A DNA stretch of 64,000 nucleotides from Wenzhouxiangella sp. XN201 (GCF_011008905.1 NZ_JAAIVI010000020.1:186001-250000), one strand, 5' to 3'; shown: positions 9,141 to 19,145, numbered from the stretch's first letter. The notes: a model not told the origin generated them from the letters alone. Translations and numbers: made by a program.

Positions 9141-9959
9141 TCAACTGATCAGCAAGCCCGCTTCGTAAAGCACAGCCAGGGTGAAGAAGGGCAGCACGGC
9201 GCTCATGCTGTCAAACCGGTCGAGGATGCCGCCATGGCCTGGCAGCAAGGAGGACGTGTCCTTGAGCCCGCGCTGGCGCTTGAGCAGGCTGATGAACAGG
9301 TCGCCGCCGATCGAGATCAGGGCAAGCAGGAAGGCCAGCAGCATGGCCACCAGTGCGCTGAACGGAATGTCGGGAAGGATCTGTGCAGCCAGTGGTGTGA
9401 GAATGATGGCGGCCGCCAGGCCGCCGAGAGCGCCGGCGCGCGTCTTGCCGGGGCTTATGGTCGGTGCCAGCCGGGCACCGCCGAAGTGCCGGCCGCTGAA
9501 GTAGGCGCCGGTGTCGGCTGCGGCAATGATCACAAACAGCAGGAGCACCAGCCACGGGGAAAGCGCCTGCAACTGCACCAGCGCCAGCCAGGCCACCAGC
9601 AGGACGAGCGCCAGCACGGCCAGCTTGAAGGCAATGATCGGGGCTTTCGGGCTGCGACCCCGGGCCGGCACGCTCAGCCACGCCAGGTTGATGAGCCACA
9701 GGCCGCAACCGGCGGCGAGCAGCCAGTCGGGTGCCGGCGCGGCCCAATAGATCAGAAAGGCGGTCAGGGCCAAAGCGATTCCAAAGATCCAGCGACCGGC
9801 CGGGTGATCGATGCCGGCCAGACGAGCGGCCTCCCAGCCACCCAGCAGCGGCAACACCGCTCCGGCGAGGATGGCAAAGCCCGTGGTCGGCAGGGCGAAC
9901 AGCCCGATCAGGCCGATAGCGAAGATTACCAGGGCGGTGACTACACGCGTTCTAAGCAC
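9141..9959 (-). CDS. cdsA: Phosphatidate cytidylyltransferase
   Basis: CdsA makes CDP-diacylglycerol from phosphatidate and CTP, the precursor of all bacterial phospholipids, in the inner membrane. The 272-residue product is a multi-helix membrane protein and carries the CdsA signature near its end: S-x-x-K-R-x4-K-D, then PGHGG-x-x-D-R. I chose the GTG at 9959, which overlaps the uppS stop by 8 bases (VLRTRVVTALVIFAIGL); the longer open frame is just the uppS region read in another frame. CDP-diacylglycerol made here feeds PssA, encoded at 17422. Confidence 0.95.
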   Translation of the reverse strand: MLRTRVVTALVIFAIGLIGLFALPTTGFAILAGAVLPLLGGWEAARLAGIDHPAGRWIFGIALALTAFLIYWAAPAPDWLLAAGCGLWLINLAWLSVPARGRSPKAPIIAFKLAVLALVLLVAWLALVQLQALSPWLVLLLFVIIAAADTGAYFSGRHFGGARLAPTISPGKTRAGALGGLAAAIILTPLAAQILPDIPFSALVAMLLAFLLALISIGGDLFISLLKRQRGLKDTSSLLPGHGGILDRFDSMSAVLPFFTLAVLYEAGLLIS

Positions 9960-10692
9960 TCCGGATTTGTCCCAGTCCGCCGAAACGGCGTTCGCGGCGT
10001 GCAAAGTCGGCCAGTGCGGCATCGAAATGCTCTTCGGCGAAATCCGGCCAGAGGATGTCGGTGAAATAGAGTTCGGTGTAGGCCAGCTGCCACAGCAGGA
10101 AATTGGACAGGCGCCGTTCGCCGCCGGTGCGGATGAACAGGTCCGGCGGCGGGACGCTGGACAGCGACAACAGCGATTCGAACCGTTCTTGATCGATCTG
10201 TTCGGGGTCGAGCTGGCCATCGCGGGCCTGTTCGGCCAGGATTCTTGCGGCCGCCAGGATATCGGTCTGACCGCCGTAGTTGACCGCCACGTTCAGGGTC
10301 AGATTTGTATTGCCTTCGGTCTTGCGCTCGGCACGCTGCATGCCTTCCCGCAGGGTGCGATTGAAGGCGCTGCGGTCACCGATGAAAACCAGCTTCACGC
10401 CGTGCTTGTCGAGTTCGCTCACTTCGCGGTTGAGTGCGCGCAGGAACAAATCGAGCAGCTGGCGGACTTCGCTGCGCGGTCGGCGCCAGTTCTCGCTCGA
10501 AAAGGCGTAAACCGTCAGTGTGGCAATGCCGCGCTCGTGGGCGGCCTGGATGGTGCGCTTGAGCGCTTCCGAGCCGGCTTCGTGGCCGGCCGAGCGCGGT
10601 TTGCCCTGGCGCAGCGCCCAGCGACCGTTGCCATCCATGATGATGGCGACATGTTGTGGCAGGATTTGAGGCTGTCTCGGTAAGTCGGACAA
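9952..10692 (-). CDS. uppS: Undecaprenyl diphosphate synthase
   Basis: UppS is a cis-prenyltransferase that extends farnesyl diphosphate to the C55 lipid carrier used for peptidoglycan and O-antigen. The product has 246 residues. The motif HVAIIMDGNGRWA at residues 14-26 contains the essential Asp20, followed by GKPRSAGHEAG, YAFSSENWRRP, and FIRTGGERRLSNFLLWQLAYTE near the C-terminus. The start is a TTG two bases after the frr stop; the only in-frame ATG nearby lies inside the catalytic motif. dxr, which separates frr and uppS in E. coli, is missing here. Confidence 0.95.
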   Translation of the reverse strand: MSDLPRQPQILPQHVAIIMDGNGRWALRQGKPRSAGHEAGSEALKRTIQAAHERGIATLTVYAFSSENWRRPRSEVRQLLDLFLRALNREVSELDKHGVKLVFIGDRSAFNRTLREGMQRAERKTEGNTNLTLNVAVNYGGQTDILAAARILAEQARDGQLDPEQIDQERFESLLSLSSVPPPDLFIRTGGERRLSNFLLWQLAYTELYFTDILWPDFAEEHFDAALADFARRERRFGGLGQIRSA

Positions 10693-10694
10693 GA

Positions 10695-11252
10695 TCAGAT
10701 TTCCATCAGCTCCTGTTCCTTGGCCGACACCAGTTCGTCGACCTGGCCGACATACTTGTCGGTAAGCTCCTGGACCTGCGTTTCGCCGCGACGGACGTCA
10801 TCCTCGCTCAGCTCCTTTTCCTTGAGGTAGTCCTTGAGCTGGCTGTTGGCGTCACGGCGGATGTTGCGGATCGCGATTTTGGCGTGCTCGCCCTCGGCGT
10901 GGACGACCTTGGCCAGTTCGGCCCGCCGCTCCTCGTTGAGGGCCGGCAGCGGTACCCGGATATTGGCGCCGGAGGTGGCCGGGTTCAGGCCCAGGTCGGA
11001 TGTCATGATGGCTTTCTCGACCTTCTGCACCATGGACTTGTCGAAGGGCACGACGCTCAAGGTGCGGGCATCTTCGATGTTGACGTTTGCGGCCTGATTG
11101 AGCGGTACTTCAGTGCCGTAATAGTCGACCGTGATGTGTTCGAGCAGGCTGGGATGCGCCCGCCCGGTGCGAATCTTGGCCAGTTCGGCCTTCAGTGCGC
11201 TGATGCTCTTGGCCATGCGGCTGTCGGCATCTTTCCTGATTTCATTGAGCAT
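10695..11252 (-). CDS. frr: Ribosome recycling factor
   Basis: RRF splits the post-termination ribosome together with EF-G. The 185-residue product has the family's usual length and shows the conserved blocks [40 protein letters not shown] and [14 protein letters not shown]-like ([19 protein letters not shown]). It follows pyrH by 97 bases, in which a TACAAT hexamer on the minus strand might be a -10 box without a matching -35. Confidence 0.97.
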   Translation of the reverse strand: MLNEIRKDADSRMAKSISALKAELAKIRTGRAHPSLLEHITVDYYGTEVPLNQAANVNIEDARTLSVVPFDKSMVQKVEKAIMTSDLGLNPATSGANIRVPLPALNEERRAELAKVVHAEGEHAKIAIRNIRRDANSQLKDYLKEKELSEDDVRRGETQVQELTDKYVGQVDELVSAKEQELMEI

Positions 11253-11349
11253 GTCTTACCTCGTCGTTCACCGCCGTTGCGGGCCGAATGGAATTGAAGC
11301 CGGTTGCTGATTGTAGTCGCCCTCGAACGCTGGCGCAGCTCCCGAAAGG

Positions 11350-12066
11350 TCAGCTTACCAGCGTACCGACATCGTCCCCGCGAATGACCCGACCGAGTTC
11401 GCCGCCGCGGCCGAGGTTGACGATGCGGATCGGCATCGACTGGTCGCGGCACAGGACAATGGCATTGGTGTCCATCACCTGCAGCTTGCGCTCGATGACT
11501 TCATCATAGCTGATCCGGTTATAGCGGGTTGCCTTGCTGTCGGTGACCGGATCGGCCGAGTAGATGCCGTCGACCTTGGTTGCCTTGATCATCACGTCGG
11601 CCCCGACCTCGATCGCGCGCAGGCTCGCTGCCGTGTCTGTGGTGAAGAAGGGATTGCCGGTGCCGGCGGCGAAGATCACGGCGCGGCCCTTTTCGAGGTG
11701 ACGCACGGCGCGCCGGCGGATGTAATCCTCGCAGACGTCGCGTACGGAAACCGCCGACATCACGCGCGTGGTGACCCCGGCCTTCTCGAGCGCGTCCTGC
11801 AGGGCCAGGGCGTTCATGACCGTGGCCAGCATGCCCATGTGGTCGCCGGTGATGCGGTCGATGCCGGAGGCGGCCAGGCCCTTGCCGCGGAAGATGTTGC
11901 CGCCGCCGATGACGATACCGATCTGCACGCCGGTGTCGACCACCTCGGCCACCTCGCGCGCGATGCGCGAGGAGACCTTGGGATCGATGCCGTAGTCGAG
12001 CTCACCGAGCAGGGCTTCGCCGCTGATCTTGAGCAATACCCGTTGGTAGTGGGTGTTCTCTTCCAT
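11350..12066 (-). CDS. pyrH: Uridylate kinase
   Basis: PyrH phosphorylates UMP to UDP; it is a hexameric amino-acid-kinase-fold enzyme regulated by GTP and UTP. The product has 238 residues. It shows [13 protein letters not shown] at the N-terminus, [13 protein letters not shown] (phosphate binding), [17 protein letters not shown], and [18 protein letters not shown], all characteristic of the bacterial family. It lies 30 bases downstream of tsf, the normal order. Confidence 0.97.
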   Translation of the reverse strand: MEENTHYQRVLLKISGEALLGELDYGIDPKVSSRIAREVAEVVDTGVQIGIVIGGGNIFRGKGLAASGIDRITGDHMGMLATVMNALALQDALEKAGVTTRVMSAVSVRDVCEDYIRRRAVRHLEKGRAVIFAAGTGNPFFTTDTAASLRAIEVGADVMIKATKVDGIYSADPVTDSKATRYNRISYDEVIERKLQVMDTNAIVLCRDQSMPIRIVNLGRGGELGRVIRGDDVGTLVS

Positions 12067-12096
12067 CTTCAGCTTTCTCCCTGCTCGGTGTGCTTG

Positions 12097-12963
12097 TCAG
12101 TTACCGCGTGCCTGCTCCATTACCTCTGCGGCAAAGTCGGCCTCTTTCTTTTCTACGCCTTCGCCCACCTCGAGCCGGACGAAGCCTTCCACGTTCGCAC
12201 CCTTGCTCTTGAGCAGCTTGCCGACGGTAACATCGCCGTCCTTGACGAAGGGCTGGCCGGTCAGCGTCAGTTCGGCCAGGCGCTTGTTGAGGCGGCCGCT
12301 GACCATTTTCTCGACGATTTCCGGTGGCTTACCGCTTTCCTCGGCCTGGGCGACGAGAATCTGCTTTTCGCTGTCGATGACCTCGGCCGGCACATCCTCG
12401 GCATCGCGGTAGTCGGGATTGAGCGCGGCAACATGCATGGCCAGGTCGCGCGCCAGTTCTTCGTCGCCGCCTTCGATCGCCACCAGCACGCCGATGCGGC
12501 CACCGTGAATGTAACCGCCGAGCGTGCCGCTGGTTTCCAGTGCGGCCATGCGCCGCACGTGAATGTTTTCGCCCAGCTTGGCGACGAGCTGTTTGGCCGC
12601 TTCGGCCACGCTCTGGCCGTCCTTGGTGTTGGCGGCGTTGAGCGCGTCGACGTCATCGACCTGGACTGCCAGGCTCGCCACCTCGTCGGCAAAGCGACGG
12701 AAGTTGTCGTCCTTGGCAACGAAGTCGGTCTCGCAGTTGATTTCCACCAGGACGGCGCGATTGGCGGATTCGGCCATCACGATCACGCCCTCGGCGGCCA
12801 CGCGGTCGGACTTCTTGTCGGCCTTGGCCAGACCGCTCTTGCGCAATTGCTCAATGGCGGCATCCATGTCGCCGCCGGTCTCGACCAGCGCCTTCTTGCA
12901 TTCCATCATGCCGGCGCCGGTGCGTTCGCGCAGTTCCTTCACTTGTGCTGCAGAAATACTCAT
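12097..12963 (-). CDS. tsf: Elongation factor Ts
   Basis: EF-Ts is the nucleotide exchange factor of EF-Tu. The 288-residue product starts with the UBA-like domain [28 protein letters not shown] and contains [19 protein letters not shown], the TDFV motif that contacts EF-Tu. Two core subdomains and a C-terminal module follow. It is 36 bases downstream of rpsB and cotranscribed with it, as in most bacteria. Confidence 0.97.
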   Translation of the reverse strand: MSISAAQVKELRERTGAGMMECKKALVETGGDMDAAIEQLRKSGLAKADKKSDRVAAEGVIVMAESANRAVLVEINCETDFVAKDDNFRRFADEVASLAVQVDDVDALNAANTKDGQSVAEAAKQLVAKLGENIHVRRMAALETSGTLGGYIHGGRIGVLVAIEGGDEELARDLAMHVAALNPDYRDAEDVPAEVIDSEKQILVAQAEESGKPPEIVEKMVSGRLNKRLAELTLTGQPFVKDGDVTVGKLLKSKGANVEGFVRLEVGEGVEKKEADFAAEVMEQARGN

Positions 12964-12999
12964 GGCTTTACTAAAGCTCCTTCACGAATTCGGTCTGAC

Positions 13000-14145
13000 T
13001 CAGGAATCGCCGTCATCGGCCTTGGCTGCGGTTTTCTTCGCTGCGGCCTTCTTGGCGGCTTTTTTCTTTGCGGCCTTTTTCTTGCTCGCCTTCTTCTTGG
13101 TGGTCTTCTTGCTCGCCTTTTTCTTGGCAGCCTTCTTTTTCGGCGCCGCTTCGGTCGCTTCCTTGTCAGTTTCTTCGGTCTTTTCTTCGGCCTTGGCTTC
13201 AGCCTTCGCTTCGACCTTCTCTTCAGCCTTGGCTTCGACCTTCTCTTCAGGCTTCACTTCAGGCTTTTCCTCGGCCGGGGTCTCGGTCCTGGCGGCCGGC
13301 GCTTCGGCTGGCTTCTCCGCCGCGGCCGGTTTGGCTGCTGCTTTCTTCTTGGCTGCCTTCTTGGTCACGGCCTTCTTCGGCGCCGGCTTTTCGGATTTGA
13401 TCGGATTGCCCTGCGCGTCGAGCTCGACGAACTCGTCGTCGGCGCCTTCGCCCGCCTGCGGTACCGAGGCGCGGCCTTCCAGGATGGCGTCGGCGGCCAG
13501 CTGGGCGTACAAGCGTACGGCGCGGATGGCGTCGTCGTTGCCCGGAATGACGTAGTCGATGTTGTCCGGGTTATGGTTGGTGTCGACGACCGCGACGACC
13601 GGAATGCCGAGCTTGCGTGCTTCGGCGACCGCGATGTCCTCGTGGCCAACGTCGATCACGAACATGGCGTCGGGCAGGGCATTCATGTTCTTGATCCCGC
13701 CCAGGCTGCGTTCGAGTCGCTCGCGCTCGCGCGTGCGCTCCAGCACTTCCTTTTTGACCAGCTTCTGGAAGGAACCGTCGGTTTCCATCGCCTCGAGTTC
13801 CTTGAGGCGGTTGATGGAGCCGCGCACGGTGCGGAAATTGGTCAGCATGCCGCCGAGCCAGCGATGTGAGACATACGGCATGCCGCAGCGCTCGGCCTCT
13901 TCGGCAATGGCCTGGCTGGCGGCGCGCTTGGTGCCGACGAACATCACCGTGCCGCGACGGCTGGCCAGCCGGCTCAGGTAGTCGAGCGACTCCTTGAGCA
14001 GCGGCATGGTCTCTTCGAGGTTGATGATGTGAATCTTGCCGCGGGCGCCGAAGATGTAGGGTTCCATCTTCGGGTTCCAGTAGCGGGTCTGGTGTCCGAA
14101 ATGCACGCCTGCTTCGAGCATCTGGCGCATGGTGACGTTGGGCAT
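13000..14145 (-). CDS. rpsB: 30S ribosomal protein S2 with a long lysine-rich C-terminal tail
   Basis: Residues 1 to about 245 are a canonical S2: [22 protein letters not shown], the GTKRAASQ segment and the C-terminal [21 protein letters not shown]. The protein has 381 residues, against roughly 240 in most bacteria. The extra part (about 250-381) has three zones: a basic Lys/Ala/Pro stretch (252-280), an alternating Glu/Lys zone of [10 protein letters not shown]-like repeats (about 293-330), and a strongly basic zone (336-376) made of KKAAKK and KKASKKK units that resembles a histone H1 tail. The ATG at 14145 has a GGAG site and starts MPNVTMRQM; an open frame of 78 codons upstream is the untranslated leader. 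Extended S2 tails occur in some gammaproteobacteria, so the tail is likely real. Confidence 0.96.
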   Translation of the reverse strand: MPNVTMRQMLEAGVHFGHQTRYWNPKMEPYIFGARGKIHIINLEETMPLLKESLDYLSRLASRRGTVMFVGTKRAASQAIAEEAERCGMPYVSHRWLGGMLTNFRTVRGSINRLKELEAMETDGSFQKLVKKEVLERTRERERLERSLGGIKNMNALPDAMFVIDVGHEDIAVAEARKLGIPVVAVVDTNHNPDNIDYVIPGNDDAIRAVRLYAQLAADAILEGRASVPQAGEGADDEFVELDAQGNPIKSEKPAPKKAVTKKAAKKKAAAKPAAAEKPAEAPAARTETPAEEKPEVKPEEKVEAKAEEKVEAKAEAKAEEKTEETDKEATEAAPKKKAAKKKASKKTTKKKASKKKAAKKKAAKKAAAKKTAAKADDGDS

Positions 14146-14344
14146 GACAATTCTCCGTTGTCGGTGGACGCGACGAACACCCCGTTCGGTTCGGGTATGT
14201 TTCGGTGGTGCACGTCTTGTCCGGGGTTTTGGCCTCCGCTTGATCCCATGCAGCGATCCAGGATTGAAGTCCGGGACAACCCCGCCGCATGTGTCGATCA
14301 GCGTGTGTATTTTCGATCGCCGTGGCCAGTTGGCCGGGCAAATC
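14146..14344 (-). promoter_or_regulatory. rpsB 5' leader
   Basis: From the predicted start near 14344 to the rpsB ATG there are about 200 bases of untranslated leader. The leader contains complementary blocks (GGGGTT near its middle and AACCCC further on) that could pair. In E. coli S2 represses its own operon by binding the leader; a similar role here is inference. The whole gene-free stretch 14146-14454 holds only this leader, the rpsB promoter and about 90 bases upstream of the mscS-like gene. Confidence 0.45.
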
Positions 14345-14350
14345 CCGTCA

Positions 14351-14379
14351 ATTATACCTGCCCGCGTCGCTCGACACAA
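14351..14379 (-). promoter_or_regulatory. Strong sigma-70 promoter of the rpsB-tsf operon
   Basis: On the minus strand a perfect -10 TATAAT (14351-14356) lies 17 bases from a -35 TTGTGT (14374-14379). The spacing is ideal and the -10 is consensus, which fits a highly expressed ribosomal-protein operon. Confidence 0.8.
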
Positions 14380-14454
14380 TTCCCGATTGCTATGAAAGGC
14401 CTGTCCACGCGGCCGGTATAGAATGACTGTCGATCAGAGCGAGGGAGACGCTGA

Positions 14455-15576
14455 ATGAACGAGTCCGAGCAGGTTCTGACCGCCGAGGCACCGGCCTGGC
14501 TGCCGGATCAGGCGCGCATCGCCTGGGATTTTCTGGCCGCCTATCCACCCGTTCTGGCCCTGGTGATCGTGCTGGTCGGGGTCGGCCTGGCTCTGGTCGG
14601 TCGTGCCGTGATCCTGTTCTGGGGCGGCAAGGTGACCGCTCGCACCCCCACCGACCTGGACGAGCGCCTGCTGCGCATCGGCGCCAATGTGGCCGCACTG
14701 CTGGTGTCCTATGTTGCGGTGGTGCTGGCCGTACAGGTGCTCGGTCTCAACGAGCGGGTCGAGCAGATCGTCATCCGTATCCTGCTTAGCGTGCTGACCC
14801 TGCGACTGATGATTTCGGCCCTGCGTGCCGGCCATCTCGGACTCGAGTTGCTCGGGAAGATTCGCCAGCGTTTTCCGATCGTCGAGGAGCGCACCATCCC
14901 GATGTTCGACCTGGCCCTGACCGTGATCGTGGTCGGTGCTGCCGCCTACGCACTGCTGCTGGTGTGGAATATCAACCCGACCGCCTGGCTGGCTTCGGCG
15001 GGTGTGATCGGCATTGCCGTAGGCTTTGCCGCCCGCGACACCCTGGCCAATTTGTTCGCCGGCTTCTTCATCATTGCCGACGCGCCCTACAAATTGGGCG
15101 ACTACGTGGTGCTCGACACCGGCGAGCGCGGCGAGATCACCAAGGTCGGCATCCGCTCCACGCGCATCCTGACCCGCGACGATGTCGAGATCACCGTGCC
15201 CAACTCGATGATGGCCAACTCGCAGATCTACAACGAGTCGGGCGGCAAGTGGGTCAAGTTCCGCATCCGCATCAAGGTCGGCGTGGCTTACGGCAGCGAC
15301 GTCGACGAGGTGGTCGAATTGCTCGAGCAAGTCGCCAGCGAACACGACACCGTCTGCAAGGACCCGAACCCGCGCGTTCGCATGCGCGGCTTCGGCGATT
15401 CCAGTCTGGATTTCGAACTGCTGTGCTGGGTCAACCACCCGTCCGAACGCGGAATGGTCAGCCATCAGCTGTACATGACCATCTACAAGGCGCTCAACGA
15501 GGCGGGTATCGAGATCCCCTTCCCGCAGCGCGATGTGTGGATGCGGCGTGCTGGCGAGGAGCAACCGATCAGCTAA
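14455..15576 (+). CDS. MscS-family mechanosensitive channel
   Basis: Small-conductance mechanosensitive channels release solutes during hypo-osmotic shock. The 373-residue product has about four membrane helices (residues 30-60, 78-100, 105-125, 150-175), the pore-lining TM3 ([20 protein letters not shown], continuing into [21 protein letters not shown]), and the cytosolic beta and alpha/beta domains ([33 protein letters not shown], and the C-terminal MYKAL-like [20 protein letters not shown]). The start has a GAGGGAG ribosome site. It is divergent from rpsB and its end overlaps that of proS by 8 bases. The TM arrangement fits the YbdG/MscS-like group but the exact subfamily is uncertain. Confidence 0.9.
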   Translation: MNESEQVLTAEAPAWLPDQARIAWDFLAAYPPVLALVIVLVGVGLALVGRAVILFWGGKVTARTPTDLDERLLRIGANVAALLVSYVAVVLAVQVLGLNERVEQIVIRILLSVLTLRLMISALRAGHLGLELLGKIRQRFPIVEERTIPMFDLALTVIVVGAAAYALLLVWNINPTAWLASAGVIGIAVGFAARDTLANLFAGFFIIADAPYKLGDYVVLDTGERGEITKVGIRSTRILTRDDVEITVPNSMMANSQIYNESGGKWVKFRIRIKVGVAYGSDVDEVVELLEQVASEHDTVCKDPNPRVRMRGFGDSSLDFELLCWVNHPSERGMVSHQLYMTIYKALNEAGIEIPFPQRDVWMRRAGEEQPIS

Positions 15577-17266
15577 ACAGCGACAGGACCTCGCCGAGCG
15601 GCACGTCACGCGCTTCACCACCACGGCGACGGTACTCGACAATGCCCTTGTCGAGTCCCCGGTCACCGATAACCAGCTGATGCGGGATGCCGATCAGCTC
15701 GGCGTCGGCGAACATCACGCCGGGGCGTAGCGGCCGGTCATCCATCAGCACCTCGATGCCGGCGGCGGTGAGTTCCTCGTAGAATTTCTCGGCCTGTTCG
15801 CGGGCCCGGTGGGACTTGTGGCCGTTGACCGGCAGGATGGCGACCTGGAAAGGGGCCATCGGCTCGGGCCAGATGATGCCGGCCTCGTCGTGGTTCTGTT
15901 CAATGGCGGCGGCGACGATGCGCGACACGCCGATGCCGTAGCAGCCCATGGTCGGATGCACGGCGCGGCCATCCTCGTCCATCACCACGGCGTTCATCGA
16001 CTCGGAATACTTGCGGCCGAGCTGAAAGATGTGGCCGACCTCGATGCCGCGGATGATCTCGAGCTTGCCGTCACCTTCCGGGCTGGGATCCCCGGCGACG
16101 ACGTTGCGCAGGTCGGTGACCTCGGGCAGGGCGACGTCGCGTTCCCAGTTGATGCCGAAGTAGTGCTTGTCATCGATATTGGCGCCAGCGCCGAAATCGC
16201 TCATCACGGCGACCTGGCGGTCGATGATGCAAGGGAGGGGTAACTTGATGGGGCCGAGGCTGCCGGGACCGGCGCCGATCGCTTCGCGGATCTCGGCTTC
16301 GGTCGCCATGCGCAGTGGCGCGGCAACCATCGGATGTTTCTCGGCCTTGACCGCGTTGAGTTCGTGATCGCCGCGCACCAAAAGCGCCACGAAATCGGCC
16401 TCGCAGTCCTCGCTGGCTTCGACCACCAGGGTCTTGACAGTCTTTTCGATCGGCAGCTCGAACTGCTCGACGAGCGCGGCAATGGTCTTGGTTTCGGGTG
16501 TGTCGACCAGGCGCATTTCCTCGCTTGGTTCAGCACGTTCGCCGATGGCCACCGCCTCGGCCAGCTCGACGTTGGCGGCATAGCTGCCACCAGGGACATG
16601 GGCGATGGCGTCCTCGCCCGAGTCGGCCAGGACGTGGAATTCATGGCTGACCGCGCCGCCGATGGCGCCCGAGTCGGCCTTGACCGGTTTGAACTTCAGG
16701 CCCAGGCGCTCGAAGATGCGCCAGTAGGTATCGAACATCACCTGGTAGTACTCAGCCAGGCTCTCGTCGCTCATGTGGAAGGAGTAGCCGTCCTTCATCA
16801 GGAACTCTCTGGCTCGCATCACCCCGAAGCGCGGCCGGATCTCGTCGCGGAACTTCGACTGGATCTGGTAGAAACAGATCGGCAGTTGCTTGTACGAGCG
16901 TAGCTCGGCACGGGCGAACTCGGTAATCACTTCCTCGTGGGTCGGGCCGAAGGCGAACTCGCGCCCGGCGCGGTCGGTGATCTTCAGAAGCAGCGGACCG
17001 AAATCTTCCCAGCGGCCGGTCTCTTCCCACAGCTCAGCCGGCTGAATGGCGGGCATCAGCATTTCGAGCGCGCCGGCGGCGTCCATTTCCTCACGCACGA
17101 CCTGTTCGACCTTGCGGAGGACCTTGAGGCCCAGCGGCGTCCAGGAGTAGATCCCGGAGGTGAGTTTTCGGATCATGCCGGTACGCAGCATCAGCTGGTG
17201 GCTGACGATCTCGGCATCGGCCGGAACTTCGCGGAGCGTGGCGAGATGGAAGCTGGAAGTCTTCAT
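15569..17266 (-). CDS. proS: Prolyl-tRNA synthetase
   Basis: ProRS charges tRNA-Pro and edits misactivated alanine. The 565-residue product is the bacterial type: class II motif 1 region [19 protein letters not shown], motif 2 [33 protein letters not shown], an inserted editing domain (about 225-400), motif 3 [16 protein letters not shown], and the anticodon-binding domain ([29 protein letters not shown]). The start at 17266 gives [19 protein letters not shown]. Convergent with the MscS gene, sharing 8 bases at the stops, so no terminator separates them. Confidence 0.98.
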   Translation of the reverse strand: MKTSSFHLATLREVPADAEIVSHQLMLRTGMIRKLTSGIYSWTPLGLKVLRKVEQVVREEMDAAGALEMLMPAIQPAELWEETGRWEDFGPLLLKITDRAGREFAFGPTHEEVITEFARAELRSYKQLPICFYQIQSKFRDEIRPRFGVMRAREFLMKDGYSFHMSDESLAEYYQVMFDTYWRIFERLGLKFKPVKADSGAIGGAVSHEFHVLADSGEDAIAHVPGGSYAANVELAEAVAIGERAEPSEEMRLVDTPETKTIAALVEQFELPIEKTVKTLVVEASEDCEADFVALLVRGDHELNAVKAEKHPMVAAPLRMATEAEIREAIGAGPGSLGPIKLPLPCIIDRQVAVMSDFGAGANIDDKHYFGINWERDVALPEVTDLRNVVAGDPSPEGDGKLEIIRGIEVGHIFQLGRKYSESMNAVVMDEDGRAVHPTMGCYGIGVSRIVAAAIEQNHDEAGIIWPEPMAPFQVAILPVNGHKSHRAREQAEKFYEELTAAGIEVLMDDRPLRPGVMFADAELIGIPHQLVIGDRGLDKGIVEYRRRGGEARDVPLGEVLSLFS

Positions 17267-17421
17267 TGAATCGGGCCTGTTGTGGCGGCTTCTGGCAAAG
17301 CAGGGAATTCTATCAGGCAGGAAGGTTTCACGCCCGTCGGTCCGCCGGGCGGTGAGCGGATCGAGGCGGCGGAATGCTATTCTTGGCGCCCTGATCGTTA
17401 AGCGGAAACGGCCGAGTCACC

Positions 17422-18195
17422 ATGGCGCGAGACGAACAACCCGAACCGACGCCCCCTCGCGGCGCCTTCCTGCTGCCCAACGCGCTGACCACCGGCGCGC
17501 TGATGGCCGGCTTTTTCGCCATGGTTTCGGCCATCGGAGACGAGCCGGTGGCCGCCTGCATCGCGATCGTGATCGCCGGGCTGCTCGATGGTCTGGACGG
17601 GCGGGTGGCGCGTCTGACCGGCACGCAGTCGGAGTTTGGCGTGCAGTACGACTCGCTCTCCGACATGGTTTCCTTCGGTCTGGCGCCTGCCATCCTGGTG
17701 TTCACCTGGACACTGGATACGCTCGGTCAGCCCGACACCGTGGCGGCCAAGGCCGGCTGGCTCGGCGCTTTCTTCTTTGCCGCCTGCGCCGCCCTGCGCC
17801 TGGCGCGCTTCAATACCCAGGCCGGCGTGGCCGACAAGCGCTATTTCCAGGGGCTGGCCAGCCCGGCGGCTGCCGGCATGCTGGTGGCCATCGTCTGGTT
17901 CTCGGTCGACCGCGAGATCGATCCGCAGCTGGTCGCCTGGCCCTTGCTGGTCGTGACCATCCTGCTTGGCACGCTGATGGTCTCGCGGGTGCGCTACTAC
18001 AGTTTCAAGGCCGGTCCGAGCCGCGATCGCGTACCGTTTGCCTGGATCTTCGTGCTTTTGGTGCTGCTGGTGTTGCTGGCCATCGACCTGCCGGCCGTGC
18101 TGCTGACCGTCGGCCTGCTATACGTGCTGTCGGGGCCGGTGGTGACCATCCGTGGCCGGGCCCGCCAGCGTTCGCGCCGGCGCCGGGAGGGCTGA
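17422..18195 (+). CDS. pssA: CDP-diacylglycerol-serine O-phosphatidyltransferase
   Basis: PssA makes phosphatidylserine from CDP-diacylglycerol and L-serine, the route to phosphatidylethanolamine. The 257-residue integral membrane protein has the CDP-alcohol phosphatidyltransferase signature DG-x2-GR-x-AR-x8-G-x3-D-x3-D in LDGLDGRVARLTG followed by EFGVQYDSLSD at about residues 53-80, with five or more membrane helices. It belongs to the integral-membrane type II group common outside the enterics. The gene is followed 3 bases later by the holD candidate, and is divergent from proS. Confidence 0.94.
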   Translation: MARDEQPEPTPPRGAFLLPNALTTGALMAGFFAMVSAIGDEPVAACIAIVIAGLLDGLDGRVARLTGTQSEFGVQYDSLSDMVSFGLAPAILVFTWTLDTLGQPDTVAAKAGWLGAFFFAACAALRLARFNTQAGVADKRYFQGLASPAAAGMLVAIVWFSVDREIDPQLVAWPLLVVTILLGTLMVSRVRYYSFKAGPSRDRVPFAWIFVLLVLLVLLAIDLPAVLLTVGLLYVLSGPVVTIRGRARQRSRRRREG

Positions 18196-18198
18196 GCC

Positions 18199-18678
18199 AT
18201 GCCGCTGCCCGACGCCGCCTCGCGTGCACGTCTGACCGAGCTGGGAATCGATCTGTGGGTGCTGCGTAGCCGGGCCCGGCCCGCTTCGCAGGCTGAGCCC
18301 GAGGTTGCTCAGCCCCGCCATGCGGAGTCGGTCAGTGGTTTATCACCGCGCTTGCGACTCGCATCCGGCGACGGCGATTGGCTGCTGGTGCAGGATTCAC
18401 CCTGGGACGGCCGTCACGGCCGTTTGCTTGACGATATCCAGGCCGCCATTGGCACCGGGCGCTGCCGTTTCGGACAGTGGGCGCATTCAGATTCAGCCGG
18501 CGTCGGGGTCGATCAGCTTGAAACGCGTGGTATTCGCCGGGTACTCGCTTTCGGTGACGTGCCTGGCCGCAATCTGCCGGATACCGTGCTGGTCGCGCCC
18601 GGCCTCGACCAACTGGCGACCGCCGCAGATGCACGCAAGCACCTGTGGCAGCTGCTTTCAGCGGAACTGGAGAGCTGA
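18199..18678 (+). CDS. holD: Probable DNA polymerase III psi subunit (HolD-like)
   Basis: The psi subunit joins the clamp loader to chi, and through it to SSB. This 159-residue protein is weakly conserved, but it opens with ARLTELGIDLWVLRSRARP, matching the LGI-x-x-W-x-LR start of E. coli HolD, and ends with ARKHLWQLLSAEL, matching the ARAALWQQI end. It overlaps the rimI start by one base, exactly the holD-rimI arrangement of enterics. The middle part is divergent. Its partner chi (holC) is at 29492. The identification rests on ends plus neighbourhood; a different function is possible. Confidence 0.62.
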   Translation: MPLPDAASRARLTELGIDLWVLRSRARPASQAEPEVAQPRHAESVSGLSPRLRLASGDGDWLLVQDSPWDGRHGRLLDDIQAAIGTGRCRFGQWAHSDSAGVGVDQLETRGIRRVLAFGDVPGRNLPDTVLVAPGLDQLATAADARKHLWQLLSAELES

Positions 18679-19145
18679 TGGCCGCCATTCTCAAACCGGC
18701 CGTCGAAATCCGCGCCATGACGCGCGGAGATCTCGATGCGGTCAACGAGATCGAACAGCGTTCTTATCCCTACCCCTGGACACGCGGTATCTTCCAGGAC
18801 TGTCTCCGGGTCAAGTATGGCTGCCATGTGCTCGAAGTCGATACGGCAATCGCTGGCTATGGCATCGTTTCGCAGCCGATTGACGAGGCCCATCTGCTCA
18901 ATCTGTGCGTTCATCCGGATTACCGTCGCGGCGGTCTGGCTGCCCTGCTGCTGGATTTCCTGATGCGCGAGGCGAGCCTGGGTGGGGCGGACCGGATGTT
19001 CCTGGAGGTCCGCCCGAGTAACAAGGCCGCCGTCGCCCTGTACCGAGGCAGCGGCTTTCGCATCATCGGCCGTCGGCCGGGCTACTATCCCGCCAAAGAA
19101 GGCCGCGAGGATGCAGTGGTAATGGTGATGCATATAAATAGTTAG
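18678..19145 (+). CDS. rimI: Ribosomal-protein-alanine N-acetyltransferase RimI
   Basis: RimI acetylates the N-terminal alanine of ribosomal protein S18. The 155-residue GNAT-fold protein contains YPYPWTRGIFQDCL, LLNLCVHPDYRRGGLAALLLDFL (the acetyl-CoA pyrophosphate loop is RRGGLA) and FLEVRPSNKAAVALYRGSGF, then GRRPGYYPAKEGREDAVVM, all typical of RimI rather than of a generic acetyltransferase. The ATG at 18678 overlaps the holD stop (TGATG); an in-frame ATG 11 codons upstream lies within holD. Confidence 0.94.
   Translation: MAAILKPAVEIRAMTRGDLDAVNEIEQRSYPYPWTRGIFQDCLRVKYGCHVLEVDTAIAGYGIVSQPIDEAHLLNLCVHPDYRRGGLAALLLDFLMREASLGGADRMFLEVRPSNKAAVALYRGSGFRIIGRRPGYYPAKEGREDAVVMVMHINS

Noticed and set aside
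11698-13869. A 723-codon open frame on the plus strand across tsf and rpsB
   Set aside because: It is the complement of tsf and rpsB, which are certain; the apparent protein is low-complexity and matches nothing.
14145-14379. N-terminal extension of S2 by 78 codons
   Set aside because: The extension overlaps the promoter and leader, has no ribosome site, and the family start MPNVTMRQM is preceded by a good one.
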